Notes under the pieces: model-generated
The model's database searches: none
Told to the model about the DNA's origin: nothing
Seen by the model: only the letters and a program-made list of their open reading frames with translations
Program-made: the position numbers and the translations under genes
In this document: positions 35,801 to 45,733 of the stretch, piece after piece
Numbering within the stretch: position 1 is the first letter of the stretch
Layout of the letters: each line of letters opens with the position of its first letter
Assembly: GCA_900708905.1 (NCBI GenBank)
Contig: CAADRB010000008.1
Coordinates: 4,121,148-4,185,147, forward strand
Source of the DNA: Hymenolepis diminuta
Taxonomy: Eukaryota > Platyhelminthes > Cestoda > Cyclophyllidea > Hymenolepididae
Direction: 5' to 3'
DNA length: 64,000 nucleotides

Positions 35801-38800
35801 TGCAGAGTACCACCCTGCTGTTGAAACCGACGATTGGGTTCAGAAAAAGAGCTAGGTATGCAGGAATCTGAGTAGGTTCTTCGGTAGTCCATTAGACTCA
35901 TACCACCAGGGATACCACTAGATTCTCCATCTACTGGATTTACAGTATCTCCCCATCCGTAACTAGCGGAGGCCGTGTGGTGGTTTGCGGAATGTGGAGG
36001 TGGGACGGGGGGTGGTGCAGCAGGTGGATGGAACTGCTGACGCTGCTGATGATTGATGGATGAAGAGGGTTCAGTAGAGGGGTAAAATTGAGATGCAGAA
36101 GGAGGAACCGGAAGGCTGAAGGAAGACGTCGGAGGGAGGGAGGAGGAGGAGGGAGAGTGAGGAGGAACAGAGACAGAGGCAAGATTTGGCTGATAGGAGA
36201 CTGATGGGGATGGTGAACTTTGGGGACCTCGTAGAGGAGAGATTTGAGATATGAGGCTGGAGGGAGAAAGAGGAAAGTCAATGTAAATATTGTTAGAAAA
36301 GCAGGTTTTCCTACAAAGATATGATATTATGCTCTCTGATTTGAGGTGCCACTCATTACATTTGCGGCGGTCTCTCGAATTGATAAGACTTTTGTATTCT
36401 AGTTAAATGTTAAGACACAAAGAGAATCCCTTTTGTTTAACTGATTCTCAAAACTATGTGAAACAAACCTGAAAACACAAACCATTTTATATCTTACCTA
36501 AATAGGGGTAATCACGTACTTCCAAGTCTTCTGACTTTAGGTAAAATATGACCGGAAATTTAACAGTATGGGGTGGTTGGATGTACAACCATCCCAGGTT
36601 TTATAGTAAATAGCTTAATACTGGGGACATTCTATAAGTAGTAGAAGTCTCTAATTTTATGCCAAAACAGATTATTAGGAGATTATACCTCGGTTATATC
36701 TGTTTTCTATTATATTTTGAATGTCTCATGCAATCCAGTGAGCATTTGATTATTCCAAGTAATAAAATGTCATGAAGTACGTTAGTTTCCAGTAGTCTTG
36801 ATATAAACTCTCTATAATTTATTCTTTATTACCTCCTATCTTCGAAGATTACCAACATTGACCTTGGCGAAGACTAGTTCAATCATAGAAAGCTCTTAAT
36901 AAATGAAGGATGTGAGAAGTAAAGATAAGTGATTAAATTAAGGAACCTATTGTGTCTGTGCTCCATGACGGCCACGATACCCGTATTCTCAATTTTTTCC
37001 AACTAAACTTTTTTGTCAAAGTGAAAATATAATTAAGAATATTTTCCCCTGAGGAAACTAATATTATACTTAATGTTTTCTTCACATTATGATTGAAATG
37101 ACGATACTGAGACTTGTGCCTTTTTTCTTCTCTGGTTGGAATTTCATTCAGTGAATCGTAAAAAACCCCTATCTTCAGCATGAGGAAAATGACACGATTT
37201 CATATGATTTCACTACCATTTTCTTTTTATGTACATACACAGATTAAAGGAGTCGGCTACTTAATAGTTCATCTTCGGGATTGTGGAAGTTAATTCGACG
37301 TTTCCTCTCATCTTACACCTATTTGCAAGGAATCAATCATACTGGGCGTCCACGATTGCCAAATCTAATTGATTTAATTTTAGATGGATTCAACATTCCT
37401 GCCTAATACCTATAGCATATCTATTTTTAGCTATCTGAGATAAATCTTCACTTTTTAGACCTTTTAAATCAAATATTTTGCCACTGCGCTACCCATATAA
37501 TTCTCTTTAAATTTGCGTTTCCAAATATGACTCATCGATAGACAAAGAAACTCAATGACCCCTTTTTCGACAGCACGTTTTATCAACCATACGCACGATT
37601 CCACTGGGTTCTGTGATTATTGCTCACTGTGTTTTCCTCTTAACTTTAATTGACTAAAGATTACTCGAACAATGCGTAGTCAATGATATAATCAAGGTAC
37701 CCAATAGGTACCAACTTAGATAAAAGACGGCCACTGTTGCCCACAACAAGTAAGAAGACTAAATAGCGGCTTCATTAAGTATCATCGCTTATACATATTT
37801 TGAATAAGCGAGATTAATTAGTTACAGCTTCAAGGCTACTTTCAAAGATATGAGCATGGAAGACAGGTAACAAATTAAATTATTTGATTCCGTTGCCTAT
37901 CCAAAATCCTCGAGCTTCTATTAAATACTTATAAATACAATATATCATTAAACGCAGACCGAAGTTCTAATGCTTTGAAGAGAATGAGCAAAATTGCCTT
38001 TCGAGTTATCTGTCCATAGAGATAAGTAAGCACTTATTCAAAAGTAAAAGTTACAAATTTTCATCACAGGAAAGCACCTAAACAGTATGCTTGTTTAGGG
38101 CAAGAGAAAGGGATAGATTGGAAATGGTGAATAAGGTCAGGATTTCTCAAAAGTATTACTTCAATTGAATTTCAGACTATTTAGGTTTTTCATATTTTAC
38201 TTAATGAGTATGGTTCGGTGGCATCGCGTCCTAATGATTCAAGGATTGAATTCCAGACCCCTGAATGATTTTTTGTCCGAGATGTTCAGAGTTTAATGTG
38301 CTGGTTGATCATGCCATCTCAAATTATTATTTTTTTTCTGTAATAAACATGAGTAGCTACCTAATATTAAATAGAAGAATTTAAACAGTCCCTATCGCTT
38401 ATGCAAGTATTAAAATAAGGTTAAAAATTTTCAAATGCCCTTAATATTTAGATAAACCCGGAAAAGATCGTTCCAGAAACCCTGAACTTAATTAGTGACA
38501 CGAATTTCCTCTAATTGGAGTAGGCAATCCCTCAAGATAGCTAATTATTCTGATACAAATGTCTAACCGCTCTTCATAAATAGTAAACCTTCGTCTTGAT
38601 TAATTAACATTTACATCTGGTAGCTATTAGGCAAAAATACCTTGCCACAATAGAAAAAATTGAACAAAATCTACATCATATATACATTTAAAGCCCTCAA
38701 ATTGGCACCCACAAGTTGCACACCTTTCTTTAATCATGAGAATAAAAGAAAATGTGGGAAAATGAAAAAACACAAAGAATTAAGTTTGTTTAATAAATAA

Positions 38801-41800
38801 ATAAAGGATTATCCATACCCAGAATCACCCGAATCCGCACTAGATTGATTTCGATTCCAATTCCTGCTTTTCGAAATCTCCCGATTTCTTCCCTGAGTGC
38901 TTTGAGATGGACGTGGCTGTGTATCCGCTGCTGATCCATCCGTCCGGGAAAGTTGGTTTGATGTCGACCTTCCCTCACCCCCCCCTCCAGAATCAAGGCC
39001 TCCACTGTTGTTATAGAGACTTCGATTTGTCTGAACGAGGCGGAAAAACGAATTATACAATATGAAATTCTGAAATTTTCATAGAATTCTTAATACTATT
39101 TTTAGCACAAAATTCATTCCCAGGCTTTGAGCATTACGCGCAATTGACTGTTACTCATGGATCGATGCCCTTACCTTCTGTCCTTAAACAGCCCAGTTCA
39201 ACCCTGGATAATTAGGCTACTTTAGTATCGATTTTTAAGATCGATAATAAGTCACAGAAACTTATTATAACTTTTGATACTACTTAAATCTGTTTATAGG
39301 TAGCGATCTATTAAGTTCGTCAAAAATTACATTTTAATGATGATAACAATGTGAGCTGCTTTAATAACAAAAACATTAATGATGTTTAGAGAGGTAGCGG
39401 TTGGATATTAAAGAAAAGCCCTAATAAAATTCGTGTAATAGCACTCAGACATGGTGGCACGCAGACTTTTTTTTATTTTCGCGCATTACCGCGAGAATTA
39501 GTTGCAGTAAACAGCCGAATGCACTAAGCGTCATGTGACTCTGCATAGAAGGAAGAATAAACACAAGAGGAGGACGGCTTCAATAACCAATGCTGACATT
39601 GACTCCTCTCTCGNNNNNNNNNNNNNNNNNNACAAACCCATTTATAGTTTACGTGCTTAAACTGGTATAACCTTCACTGCTGAGCAACGTATTCTAGAAT
39701 GTTATGGCTATACGCGATAATTAGCGCCTCCTTACATCATAATTACCAAGCTGTTTTAGAAGAAATGGATTCTTGAAAACGAAAACATCGGTTACATTTT
39801 AACAGGAAGATTTCTCGGATTTTTCTCAAACTTTGCCTAAAAATAAACAAACCGAACTTACTTGACGCTGAGTTATCATATGATCTTAAAATTTACAATT
39901 TAATCAACGAAAATGGAATCAAATATAAATAACTTAAAACGATAGATAAAATTCAGTTTCCAAATCTCAACTAGACTAAATCACTAGATTTCGAACAAGA
40001 AATTATTCAAACCAAATAAGAAAACCATTCGGAGTTTCAGCTGTTTTCTGTCAAATAACGACAAACACTTTCTCAAATATATGAATGGTTAAGAGGAATG
40101 ACCTTCAAAACAAATCCTAACCAATCGAGTCAGGATTAAACATCAAAGGGAAACAATCGATAAACATGAAACGAACAACATCAACAAATCGCAGACTCCA
40201 TTTAGAACAATTTCAGCAGGGGAAAATATGGCCCCAATTATTAAATTACATTTTTTGTGAACTGAATCAATATATTTATTCCAAGATTGACATGTCTGAT
40301 CCACATTCAGACTGCTGAATTTATTGCATTCAAGTATTTAAAAAAAAACTTTCAGATAACCCTATTTTAACGCAACTTTTAGGTCTTGTTTAACAGCTGC
40401 TTTAGGAAACAGTAAATCAATAACATTTATTTCAGCTAGGGCTGAGTACAATTAAGCGGTAGAAAGTTAAAGCTAATTTGGACTCGATTTTCATTTAAGT
40501 TCAGAAGTAAATCGTGATGGCAGGCAATCTAATATACTACTGAAAAATGGTAATAAGTAGGGAACTAGAGAGAACAAAATCACACTTGAACCTTTTGTCA
40601 TACTTTGAGTACGTGACAATGATTATGGTTCGGTATAAATGAGAATAAGAGTCTCATTTGATAAAGATAGGCTATTTAAAGTTGGCATCGATTAAGGCAA
40701 ATTAGAGTTTTGAATCGCATAAAACTGGTAAGGAAACGATCGATTTGATCTTGATTTCAGACATATCCCAACTAACATAATTGTTTAAGTTCTAGACTTA
40801 TTTCGTTCTTCGCTTGGTTTCACGCCAGTTGCACTCAGCTGTTCAAGGCGAATCATATAAAAGCACGGGAAACAAGGCTCTCAGAATTAGTTTATATATT
40901 GATTAAACTAAGTATAGCAGTCTATACGATCAGGTTTAGAATGAAATCTTACATTAGTCGATATTGTGTTGTATTCATGCAATTTTAACAAGTGGAAACT
41001 GGAGTTATGTGAAGAACAGGTATTGAACATCTCTAAATTCTTCATAGATCTCCAAGATATTTGTTGAAACTTTAAGGCTGCGGCTCATTTTAAAATAAAA
41101 TTAAAACAGATTAAGTTCACTGAGCCGATCTTTTATTGTGATTTTTATACAATAAACCCGGTGTCCAATAACAACAGATTTAAGCTCTCCTGAATACTAT
41201 TGAGAAGGATAATCCAAGAACCACACTCCTGAAGAACTAGTGCATGAAGCTTCAACAAAGAAGACTTCGCCTTTGAGCTGAATTATATTTTCCCACATCG
41301 GAATTCTTTCGATCCATCAGGTATCAATTAAAAGAATTAGAAATAACTGATCCTCAGGGCCGTGAGATTGATTTATTATGACTGAAACATCCAAATAAAC
41401 GAATTCTCTTTTCAAAAACAGTGAAACCCAATGTCAATGAAATTTGTACAAGGAAAGTGAAACATAACGCTGCCAGCTGTATATGAACATTTCGTAGAAA
41501 AGTAATGCTCTTACATTACCGAAGAGATTACGGAGAGTAACGAACATCACCGACTTCAATTGCCTCATTTCTTTAAGACTTACAGAACCCCTTAAGAACG
41601 ACAGTTATCAGAATTTCATCTTCAATTTTGGGAAACTTAGTTTATATCGGCCTGAAACTGATACAAGCCAGAATCAGTTTGATTCGTTAAGAACTATTTA
41701 AAGCAATCAAAATGAACTTTGTTTTCCTAATATTTGACATTAAGATAGGAATAATAACTTCTTGAGGACTGATGGTTCAAGGACGATTTTTCGATGGAAA

Positions 41801-44750
41801 TTTATTTACATATTGTGAAAACTTCCTCAAAATAATAAAACGTGCTGTTGAAATCCAATTCACATCTTTACAAATATCTCTGAAATGTTAGGGCTAGCAT
41901 TCTGATTAATTTTATCAATAAGATTCAAACCAAATTAGACTTCCCCCACACAATATTCAAATTTAAGATGACACCCTTTGTTATTCAAAAAGCTTGATGA
42001 TATTGTAATTTTTATTATCCTACCCTGAATCTCGAAAAAAATGAGAATTATATGACTAGAATTTTTATTGAATTCAAAATGTTGTCATTTACAGGTATCT
42101 ACTAGGTCAATTTTAACCATCCATACGCATGACTGATTTCAGTTTGATCATAAACCGAGACAAGTACTGAGACAGCTACAAGACTATATTTTGCATGTTA
42201 TTTTCAAAAGTATAATATTTAACTGACCTGGAAACTGATAAGCTAGGGAAATTAGAAACAAATTTTTCCTATAAGAAGTATGCTTTGTGAAGAAGTGAAG
42301 GAAATCCTCTCCTAGCGATGTTCTATGGCCATGAACAGGTGTGCTCAATTAGAGCCTCTCGAAGAGGAAATCACACTAGATACTAAACATTTAATTGTCA
42401 AGGCTGGCATTCCATAATGATATGGAATATCAGATATGCGCGCCAATGGGGTAGCGATCAAGTTCATTACCCAATTCATCATTGGTTAAAACGGCAACAG
42501 GGGTATTAGACTGGAAATGTCTCATCAGAACATCTGCAGAATGCCAATCTGTACAGAATGATTATTTTAAAACACTTCTCTTCAATGGACTTTTATTGGT
42601 ATTTATATCCTTCCTTCAGTGAATTAATACATTTTAATAAGACTGTCAGAAGCCAGTTCCACTCCAGATATAGCTCGGATATATTCACACAAATAAATGA
42701 ACAAAGAGACGGTTCCAGATAGCATTAATTCCATTTCTGATGACTATGGATAAACGAATCTCAGTAAAATGTTACAAAGTGCCCTTTAGTCCTTATACGT
42801 AATGTGGGGGAGTTTTGGCTTTTCAACTCTTAAATAAAGCATCTTGAAGTCTTTTTAATTGGAGACTCGCAATCTGCTACCACCTGTACTACTATTAACC
42901 AGTACGGCTAATCATGCCGTTTTACAGATGTGCACCAGTGAATATCAAACTCCTGGCGCCCCATTTGCGATGGAAGAGCATATTGACGGCTACCGACACA
43001 GTCTTTGGATATCTACCGGACCGGATAAAAACCGTTTGGGATCAATGGGCCTTGAAAAGTGATATTTAACTAACGGGCATTTCTACTCATCATCCTCCAA
43101 AATAGGTTTTAACCTAAAATAATTTGCCAAAATATCTCAAGAAAAACGACAATCTACTCCTACATCTCAGCCAGTAAATGTAAATGAAAACTAGATCTCT
43201 TCCTTTTTAACTCTTGATCATAACTAATCACCTTTCGATCAAAGGACAAATATCGATGGAACTGACTAAAGGGGAGTTAACCAACTAGTGAGAATAAAAG
43301 ATGCCACAATTAGAGATCAGGACTGAAGCCCTCAAATTTCTGATACTCGGTACCTACCTAAGTCTCTCCATTTCCAACTTCTAACTTTACCGGTCGATCA
43401 AATTGCGATTTCATATTGATAACGAAAGTTATCCAATGATCAAATCACGAACAAGATTTGTAGGACAAAGAAAAACAAGGATTAATCAGCTAATGAGGAA
43501 ACAATATAAAACACCTCACTACTAGAGTTCAGGATTGAAATAATCAAATCACTTTTTCTCAGTATTCAGCTAAGTCCCTTGCTCTACTAACTATCGACTG
43601 ATCAAATGGCAGCCTCATATTGACAACAATAGATATACAACAGATCAGATTACAAGCAAGATCAGTAACACTAAGAAAAAAACGAGTTGATCAACTACAA
43701 CCACTAGAGCTTACGATCGAAATGCCCAAATTTCCTTTACTTGGGGCTCAGCTACTTCTTTTTGTCATATTGGCAGCCATGGTTACCAAATAGATCAAAT
43801 CTCAATCAAAATCAATGTGACTGAACAAGAAAAACCAAGAACAGAAGACACGGTACGAAATGAATCACTGACATCACCACAATAAAGAACTGTAGCACAT
43901 TCGCCTTGAGTGCCAAATAAAGTGAGAGCGAGATAGACCACGTGAGAGAACCCACTATTGTATTGTAATTCCGTTGGTGGTGGCACGCAGCTTATACCAT
44001 AAAACATGCGCCGCGAATATCAGTGCGCACATGCGCAAGAACAGACAGGTACAATGCGAGATGTATGCGCACGGCGCGGAGTGTAACCAGGCGCGTAGTC
44101 TCGGTGATATCCTTCTCCCACTCCTCCGACTATCTGTCTGCTTGGCCGATAACAGATGACTTTAATTGGACGCACCACGACATTCTTATATATAAAGCGC
44201 AACCTAATTGCTAATCAATACGTGCACTGTGACGGTTACTGCTAAAATAACAGGAGTAAGAAGACAACAACGGTAATGCAGATTGAGAATTTGCCTAAGA
44301 ACGGTAATATGAAATCTCATCAAAAGCTCTCAAAATGCAATCCCCATTAAAAAATATATAAAGATTTTAAAAATAATATGAACACGTGATGCGAGAATGG
44401 CTAATTACCGTGTCAGTGTTTGTTTCAAGTGCGTACTGATAATTGTCTGAATTGTCCATTCCACGAGTATAACCGCCGGCGGAGTTAAGGGTATCTAGAG
44501 ACATTCTTGGAGATGGTGACATATTGCCAGTAGGAGATAAATCTTTATTAGCTAAATCTGAATAAGGGACTACGTTCTGGAAGTAAAGGTGATTACGGAA
44601 ATCGCGTGTACAGCTTACGCGAGTGAGAGTGGGAATTCCTTGCATGACTTCCATAAAATTCGCAGTTAGTTGTGCTTCTTTCTGACGGAGGAGCTCGATT
44701 TTTTCTTTAAATTTACGAGGATTTGTGTTGTTATGCGGTTTTCCAGTCAT
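20697..44750 (-). CDS. CRTC: CREB-regulated transcription coactivator (CRTC/TORC), six exons identified
   Basis: Coactivator that shuttles to the nucleus and binds the bZIP of CREB when its SIK/AMPK sites are dephosphorylated. Minus-strand exons are 44750-44409, 39030-38819, 36256-35255, 27299(or 27349)-27109, 22662-22462 and 20845-20697. With the shorter exon 4, all phases join into 698 residues, close to the family's usual 620-700. The N-terminus NPRKFKEKIELLRQKEAQL...FMEVM is the CREB-binding helix. RRTYSDS (Ser314) matches the SIK site RTSSDS around human CRTC2 Ser171 (Arg at -3, Ile at +4). The C-terminus LLTEPSMINYVTDAATEDQL matches the family's terminal activation segment. His/Gln/Pro/Ser-rich linkers lie between. 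The gene ends tail-to-tail with the Wnt gene. The exon 3-exon 4 junction is the weak point: a further microexon may exist. Confidence 0.88.
20846..22461 (-). other. CRTC intron 5 with an internal duplication
   Basis: It holds two related blocks in direct orientation, about 21385-21475 and 21875-21970. Both contain TAGGATACTGAATCAAT followed by related sequence (GAATAT...GTGAAT). A 134-codon minus-strand frame at 21445-21849 begins with TTG, matches nothing I recognise and looks like chance or a repeat relic. Confidence 0.55.
22462..22662 (-). CDS. CRTC: CRTC exon 5
   Basis: The acceptor ATTTTAACTTCAG adjoins 22662, in phase 1. It encodes SPEQEGRRDSFSMAVDLLSR, then LEKRPLDTS and a Ser/Pro-rich segment ending KFDSSTAV. 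The donor is GTTT|GTAAGC (complement of 22456-22461), phase 1. RRDSFS is a basic Ser site that could be a further phosphosite (inference). Reading past the donor gives an unrelated tail ending at 22361. Confidence 0.75.
23700..24095 (+). repeat. Dispersed repeat R1, copy B
   Basis: It aligns over most of its length with 29660-30020. Shared strings include AACTCAAATTTCACGATTCG, GCAAATGCTTGTCTACGAT, GTGCTTATTGA-like and GAAGACGAAAG. Its right end (TTGGCAGAGCTTCGTAAGCT, GTGTTCATTCAAGG) matches the reverse complement of 34258-34310. It is the most complete of the copies in this window. Confidence 0.7.
24782..24926. other. Assembly gap (145 N)
   Basis: A run of unknown bases within CRTC intron 4, adjacent to repeat DNA. 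Its length may be an estimate. Confidence 1.
25020..25200 (-). repeat. Dispersed repeat R1, copy E
   Basis: On the plus strand, CATCGTTGACAAGAATTTGC, AGGGAGACGAATCATGAAG and TTTTGGAATGTGGACTATCC parallel 34450-34540 of copy D in the same orientation, so it is an inverted copy relative to copies B and C. Confidence 0.55.
25700..25830 (+). repeat. Dispersed repeat R3, copy 3
   Basis: TTGTATTAAAAGCTATGCAC and its flanks match 27950-28030 (TTGTATCGAAAGCTATGCAT), including the preceding CTCCTC-rich stretch. Confidence 0.5.
27109..27349 (-). CDS. CRTC: CRTC exon 4, start uncertain (27349 or 27299)
   Basis: It encodes YYDSTTVTGDPLTFYHHHQQ and onward to LTQALDISALDSDTF. The donor is TTTTC|GTGAGT (complement of 27103-27108), phase 1. 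Two starts are possible. An acceptor CATCCGGCAG before 27299 fits exon 3's phase exactly. A more pyrimidine-rich one, ATTCTACTGTAG before 27349, is out of phase with exon 3 and opens directly with ATG (MSSAMCFDNHNVISSGS). The latter needs an extra upstream exon of 3n+1 nt, or serves an alternative 5' end. His/Pro/Ser-rich composition fits the CRTC middle region. Confidence 0.7.
27640..28045 (+). repeat. Dispersed repeat R3, copy 1
   Basis: It aligns with 28690-28970: ATCAAATATTTCCCTTTGAG versus ATCAAATATTCCTCTTGAGG, and GTATATTTCAAGGTCGTAAT versus GTATATTTCAAGGTCCTAAT, then TAACTGACTTT and GGGATAT-GGGC. The right part continues into sequence shared with 25700-25830. Confidence 0.7.
28690..28970 (+). 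repeat. Dispersed repeat R3, copy 2
   Basis: Direct-repeat partner of 27640-27890, about 1.05 kb away, with the blocks in the same order. A 124-codon frame (28592-28966) runs across it but is not conserved in the other copy, so it is not taken as coding. Confidence 0.7.
29660..30020 (+). repeat. Dispersed repeat R1, copy C
   Basis: It matches copy B and the reverse complement of copy D: CAAAATTCAAATTTCACAAT, TTCAGTGCTTATTGACTGGT, GGTCTTGC-ACTTCA and TGGTTGAGAAGACAAA. No terminal repeats or coding frame were seen. Confidence 0.7.
30740..31000. promoter_or_regulatory. Candidate internal promoter island (CCAAT-rich, CpG-rich)
   Basis: Markedly GC- and CpG-richer than its surroundings (for example CACGCGCTTAAGCG near 30816). 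It has CCAAT boxes in one orientation (GCCAATAATC near 30758, AACCAATAAG near 30790) and the other (CATTGGTCAAT near 30925). The arrangement resembles a divergent promoter. On the minus strand it could start a short CRTC isoform at exon 4. There is no clear TATA box. This is inference from composition and motifs only. Confidence 0.35.
31940..32105 (+). repeat. Dispersed repeat R6, copy 1
   Basis: Shared blocks with 32630-32770, in the same order: TATTTATGT-TGGAGTA-AA-CGAGACA, CTGTCGTAC-TT, CTCCTTATTAGGGAG-like, TTATC-TA. The spacing is about 690 bp. Confidence 0.55.
32630..32770 (+). repeat. Dispersed repeat R6, copy 2
   Basis: Direct-repeat partner of 31940-32105 with comparable block order and clear divergence. 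Confidence 0.55.
33240..33600 (+). repeat. Dispersed repeat R5, copy 2
   Basis: It aligns with 5570-5900: AAGTCTAATAGGGGATGAG with GTGTCAAGAAGA at the left, and CGTGGTTGGTCATGAAGCTT, GATTTATTTGTATC and AGCAGTGATAC at the right. Confidence 0.5.
34258..34580 (-). repeat. Dispersed repeat R1, copy D
   Basis: Its reverse complement follows copies B and C: CTTCATTTGATTTTTTGACT, CCAAAATTCTAATTTCAC, TTGTTTACGATATTCAATG, CCCAATGGTTGAGAAGACAA, and at the end CCTAAGCTGTGTTCATTCAA. It supplies both halves of the family, so it helps define the consensus. Confidence 0.7.
35255..36256 (-). CDS. CRTC: CRTC exon 3 (SIK/AMPK phosphosite, His/Gln-rich)
   Basis: A 1002-bp open exon. The acceptor TTTCTCCCTCCAG adjoins 36256 and the donor is AGAAG|GTGAGT (complement of 35249-35254), phase 2. 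It encodes about 334 residues: Pro/Ser-rich sequence, then DYRRTYSDSCIPSS with the likely kinase-regulated Ser314, a Pro/Gln/Asn-rich stretch, a second basic site (SWRKLQPDYHS), a poly-His run with NHHH repeats, and ASVHDLPSSMN near the end, which resembles the GSLPDLTN motif of CRTCs. Three overlapping ORFs on either strand are shadows of this exon. Confidence 0.85.
36257..38818 (-). other. CRTC intron 2
   Basis: Mostly unremarkable AT-rich sequence. It contains a purine-rich R5-like block near 38100 and, directly after it, the tRNA-like box A/box B unit at 38207-38270. No coding exon was recognised. Confidence 0.55.
38207..38270 (+). repeat. tRNA-like segment, probable SINE head
   Basis: TGGTTCGGTGGCA (38211-38223) matches a Pol III box A. 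GGATTGAATTCC (38243-38254) is close to box B (GGTTCGANTCC). Between them TCCT...AGGA can pair like an anticodon stem. The spacing of about 19 bases between the boxes is shorter than in intact tRNAs, so this is a tRNA-derived SINE head or tRNA pseudogene rather than a working tRNA gene. Confidence 0.4.
38819..39030 (-). CDS. CRTC: CRTC exon 2
   Basis: The acceptor CCTCGTTCAG adjoins 39030, in phase 0. It encodes TNRSLYNNSGGLDSGGGG, then a Ser/Arg/Gln-rich stretch ending NQSSADSGDSG. The donor is GG|GTATGG (complement of 38813-38818), leaving two bases that exon 3's first base completes to Gly. RSLYNN may correspond to the GGSLPNV element of other CRTCs. The segment is low-complexity, but the phase agreement on both sides is good support. 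Confidence 0.72.
39614..39631. other. Assembly gap (18 N)
   Basis: A short run of unknown bases inside CRTC intron 1. Confidence 1.
43190..43850 (+). repeat. Degenerate tandem array, about 180-210 bp units
   Basis: Units begin near 43310 (TTAGAGATCAGGACTGAAG), 43522 (CTAGAGTTCAGGATTGAAA) and 43703 (CTAGAGCTTACGATCGAAA), with periods of 212 and 181 bp. Each continues with CAAAT, a CTCAGCTA/CTAAGTC-like block, GATCAAAT, a CATATTGA(T/C)AAC block (units 1 and 2), then GAACAAGA/CAAGCAAGAT and an A-rich stretch. A partial unit seems to precede at 43190-43309. The units are too diverged for recent amplification. Confidence 0.6.
43975..44217 (+). promoter_or_regulatory. Candidate antisense promoter in CRTC intron 1
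   Basis: A CpG-rich block (43975-44110) holds TGCGCACATGCGCA (44024-44037), close to the NRF-1 consensus, and TGCGCACGGCGCGG (44066-44079). A TATA box TATATATAAAG lies at 44187-44197, giving an expected start near 44217, on the plus strand. Transcription would run antisense across CRTC exon 1 (44409-44750). Motif-based inference only. Confidence 0.4.
44409..44750 (-). CDS. CRTC: CRTC exon 1 (CREB-binding domain)
   Basis: Starts MTGKPHNNTNPRKFKEKIEL. Residues 10-40 are the diagnostic NPRKF-EKI-L--QK-A---F-EVM helix that contacts the CREB bZIP. A Ser/Pro-rich stretch follows. The donor is ACG|GTAATT (complement of 44403-44408), phase 0. Upstream sequence on this strand gives no obvious splice acceptor, so this is taken as the first coding exon. 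Confidence 0.88.
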
Positions 44751-45733
44751 AGTTAAAAAGGACGAAAAATAGATAGTTAAAAACCGCGCTTTGGTTCAGC
44801 AAATTGTTGCAGGCCTTTATTTGACCTTGAGATAAAGCAGCAAAAAATTTTCAGTGAATGAAACCATAACTTTCAAATAAATAATATTTATTTTCTATAA
44901 TTAAAGTTAATTTTACCAAGTAGTTTATAAATTAATTTATATTCTTATGCAGAAATAGACATCTTATTATATTAGCTCATTGAATTCTTTTGTTTGTTAA
45001 ATTGTCAATCGTAACGAACAAAAAATTAATTAAAGTAATTTACATATTCCAATTTATTATTTATTTTAAGATTCACCTTTTTACTAACTCGCTATAATAA
45101 TAATCATAATTCCTTATCATCTCCATTTTTCGTTATTTTTGTTCTAGGAGTATTAATAATATTTTGCTATATGTTGATTATTTAGCAGTAGTTCAGTTTT
45201 ATTAAGTAATTGCTTGTGAATATTTGAGTACAATGTATTAATTATGCTTTGCTAGCAAAAGTGCCTTTATATAAGAGCGTAATTATATTTTCAGTACCTA
45301 TTTACTGCCATTCAAATAAGCCACTTTTGAATCATGCGTTCTTACTATATGTACCCTTTTTTCCGTTTTTTGCAGAATCTGCCTGTATATCATTACCGCT
45401 TGTCTTCTATAATACTTAAACTATGTCCCACGTATACCCTAATTTGATCCTATATTATGAAACCTAATAGAGTTTTGATTTGTTATGTGTAATCACGAGG
45501 AGTAGCATGAAGAGAAAAGGTAATAATATGCGTATATAAAAGAGAAATAGTAAAATAGGATAATTAAAATAAGGTAATCAGACTTAAAACCTATTTCATC
45601 TGAAATATGGATTTTAATTCCCAAATAAATTGATTCTGTGTTCCTACTATCTGTATTCCTTCTTGAAATGAATTCAGCATTAGAGGTGACATTCTACTAC
45701 GTGTAGTTTCATCCATCCCTGCTTTTTCAAGCG

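Larger units (their letters stand above)
39031..44408 (-). other. CRTC intron 1
   Basis: A 5.4-kb intron with an N run at 39614-39631, a degenerate tandem array (43190-43850) and a CpG-rich promoter-like island with TATA (43975-44217). The rest is AT-rich with no recognised gene. Confidence 0.55.

Noticed and set aside
35293..35871. Plus-strand ORFs of 61-91 codons
   Set aside because: Antisense shadows of the low-complexity CRTC exon 3 (His/Gln/Asn repeats suppress stops on the other strand).
35940..36281. 113-codon minus-strand ORF rich in Pro/Leu
   Set aside because: It overlaps CRTC exon 3 in another frame. The exon-3 frame through the same DNA is open and carries the CRTC motifs, so this is a shadow.
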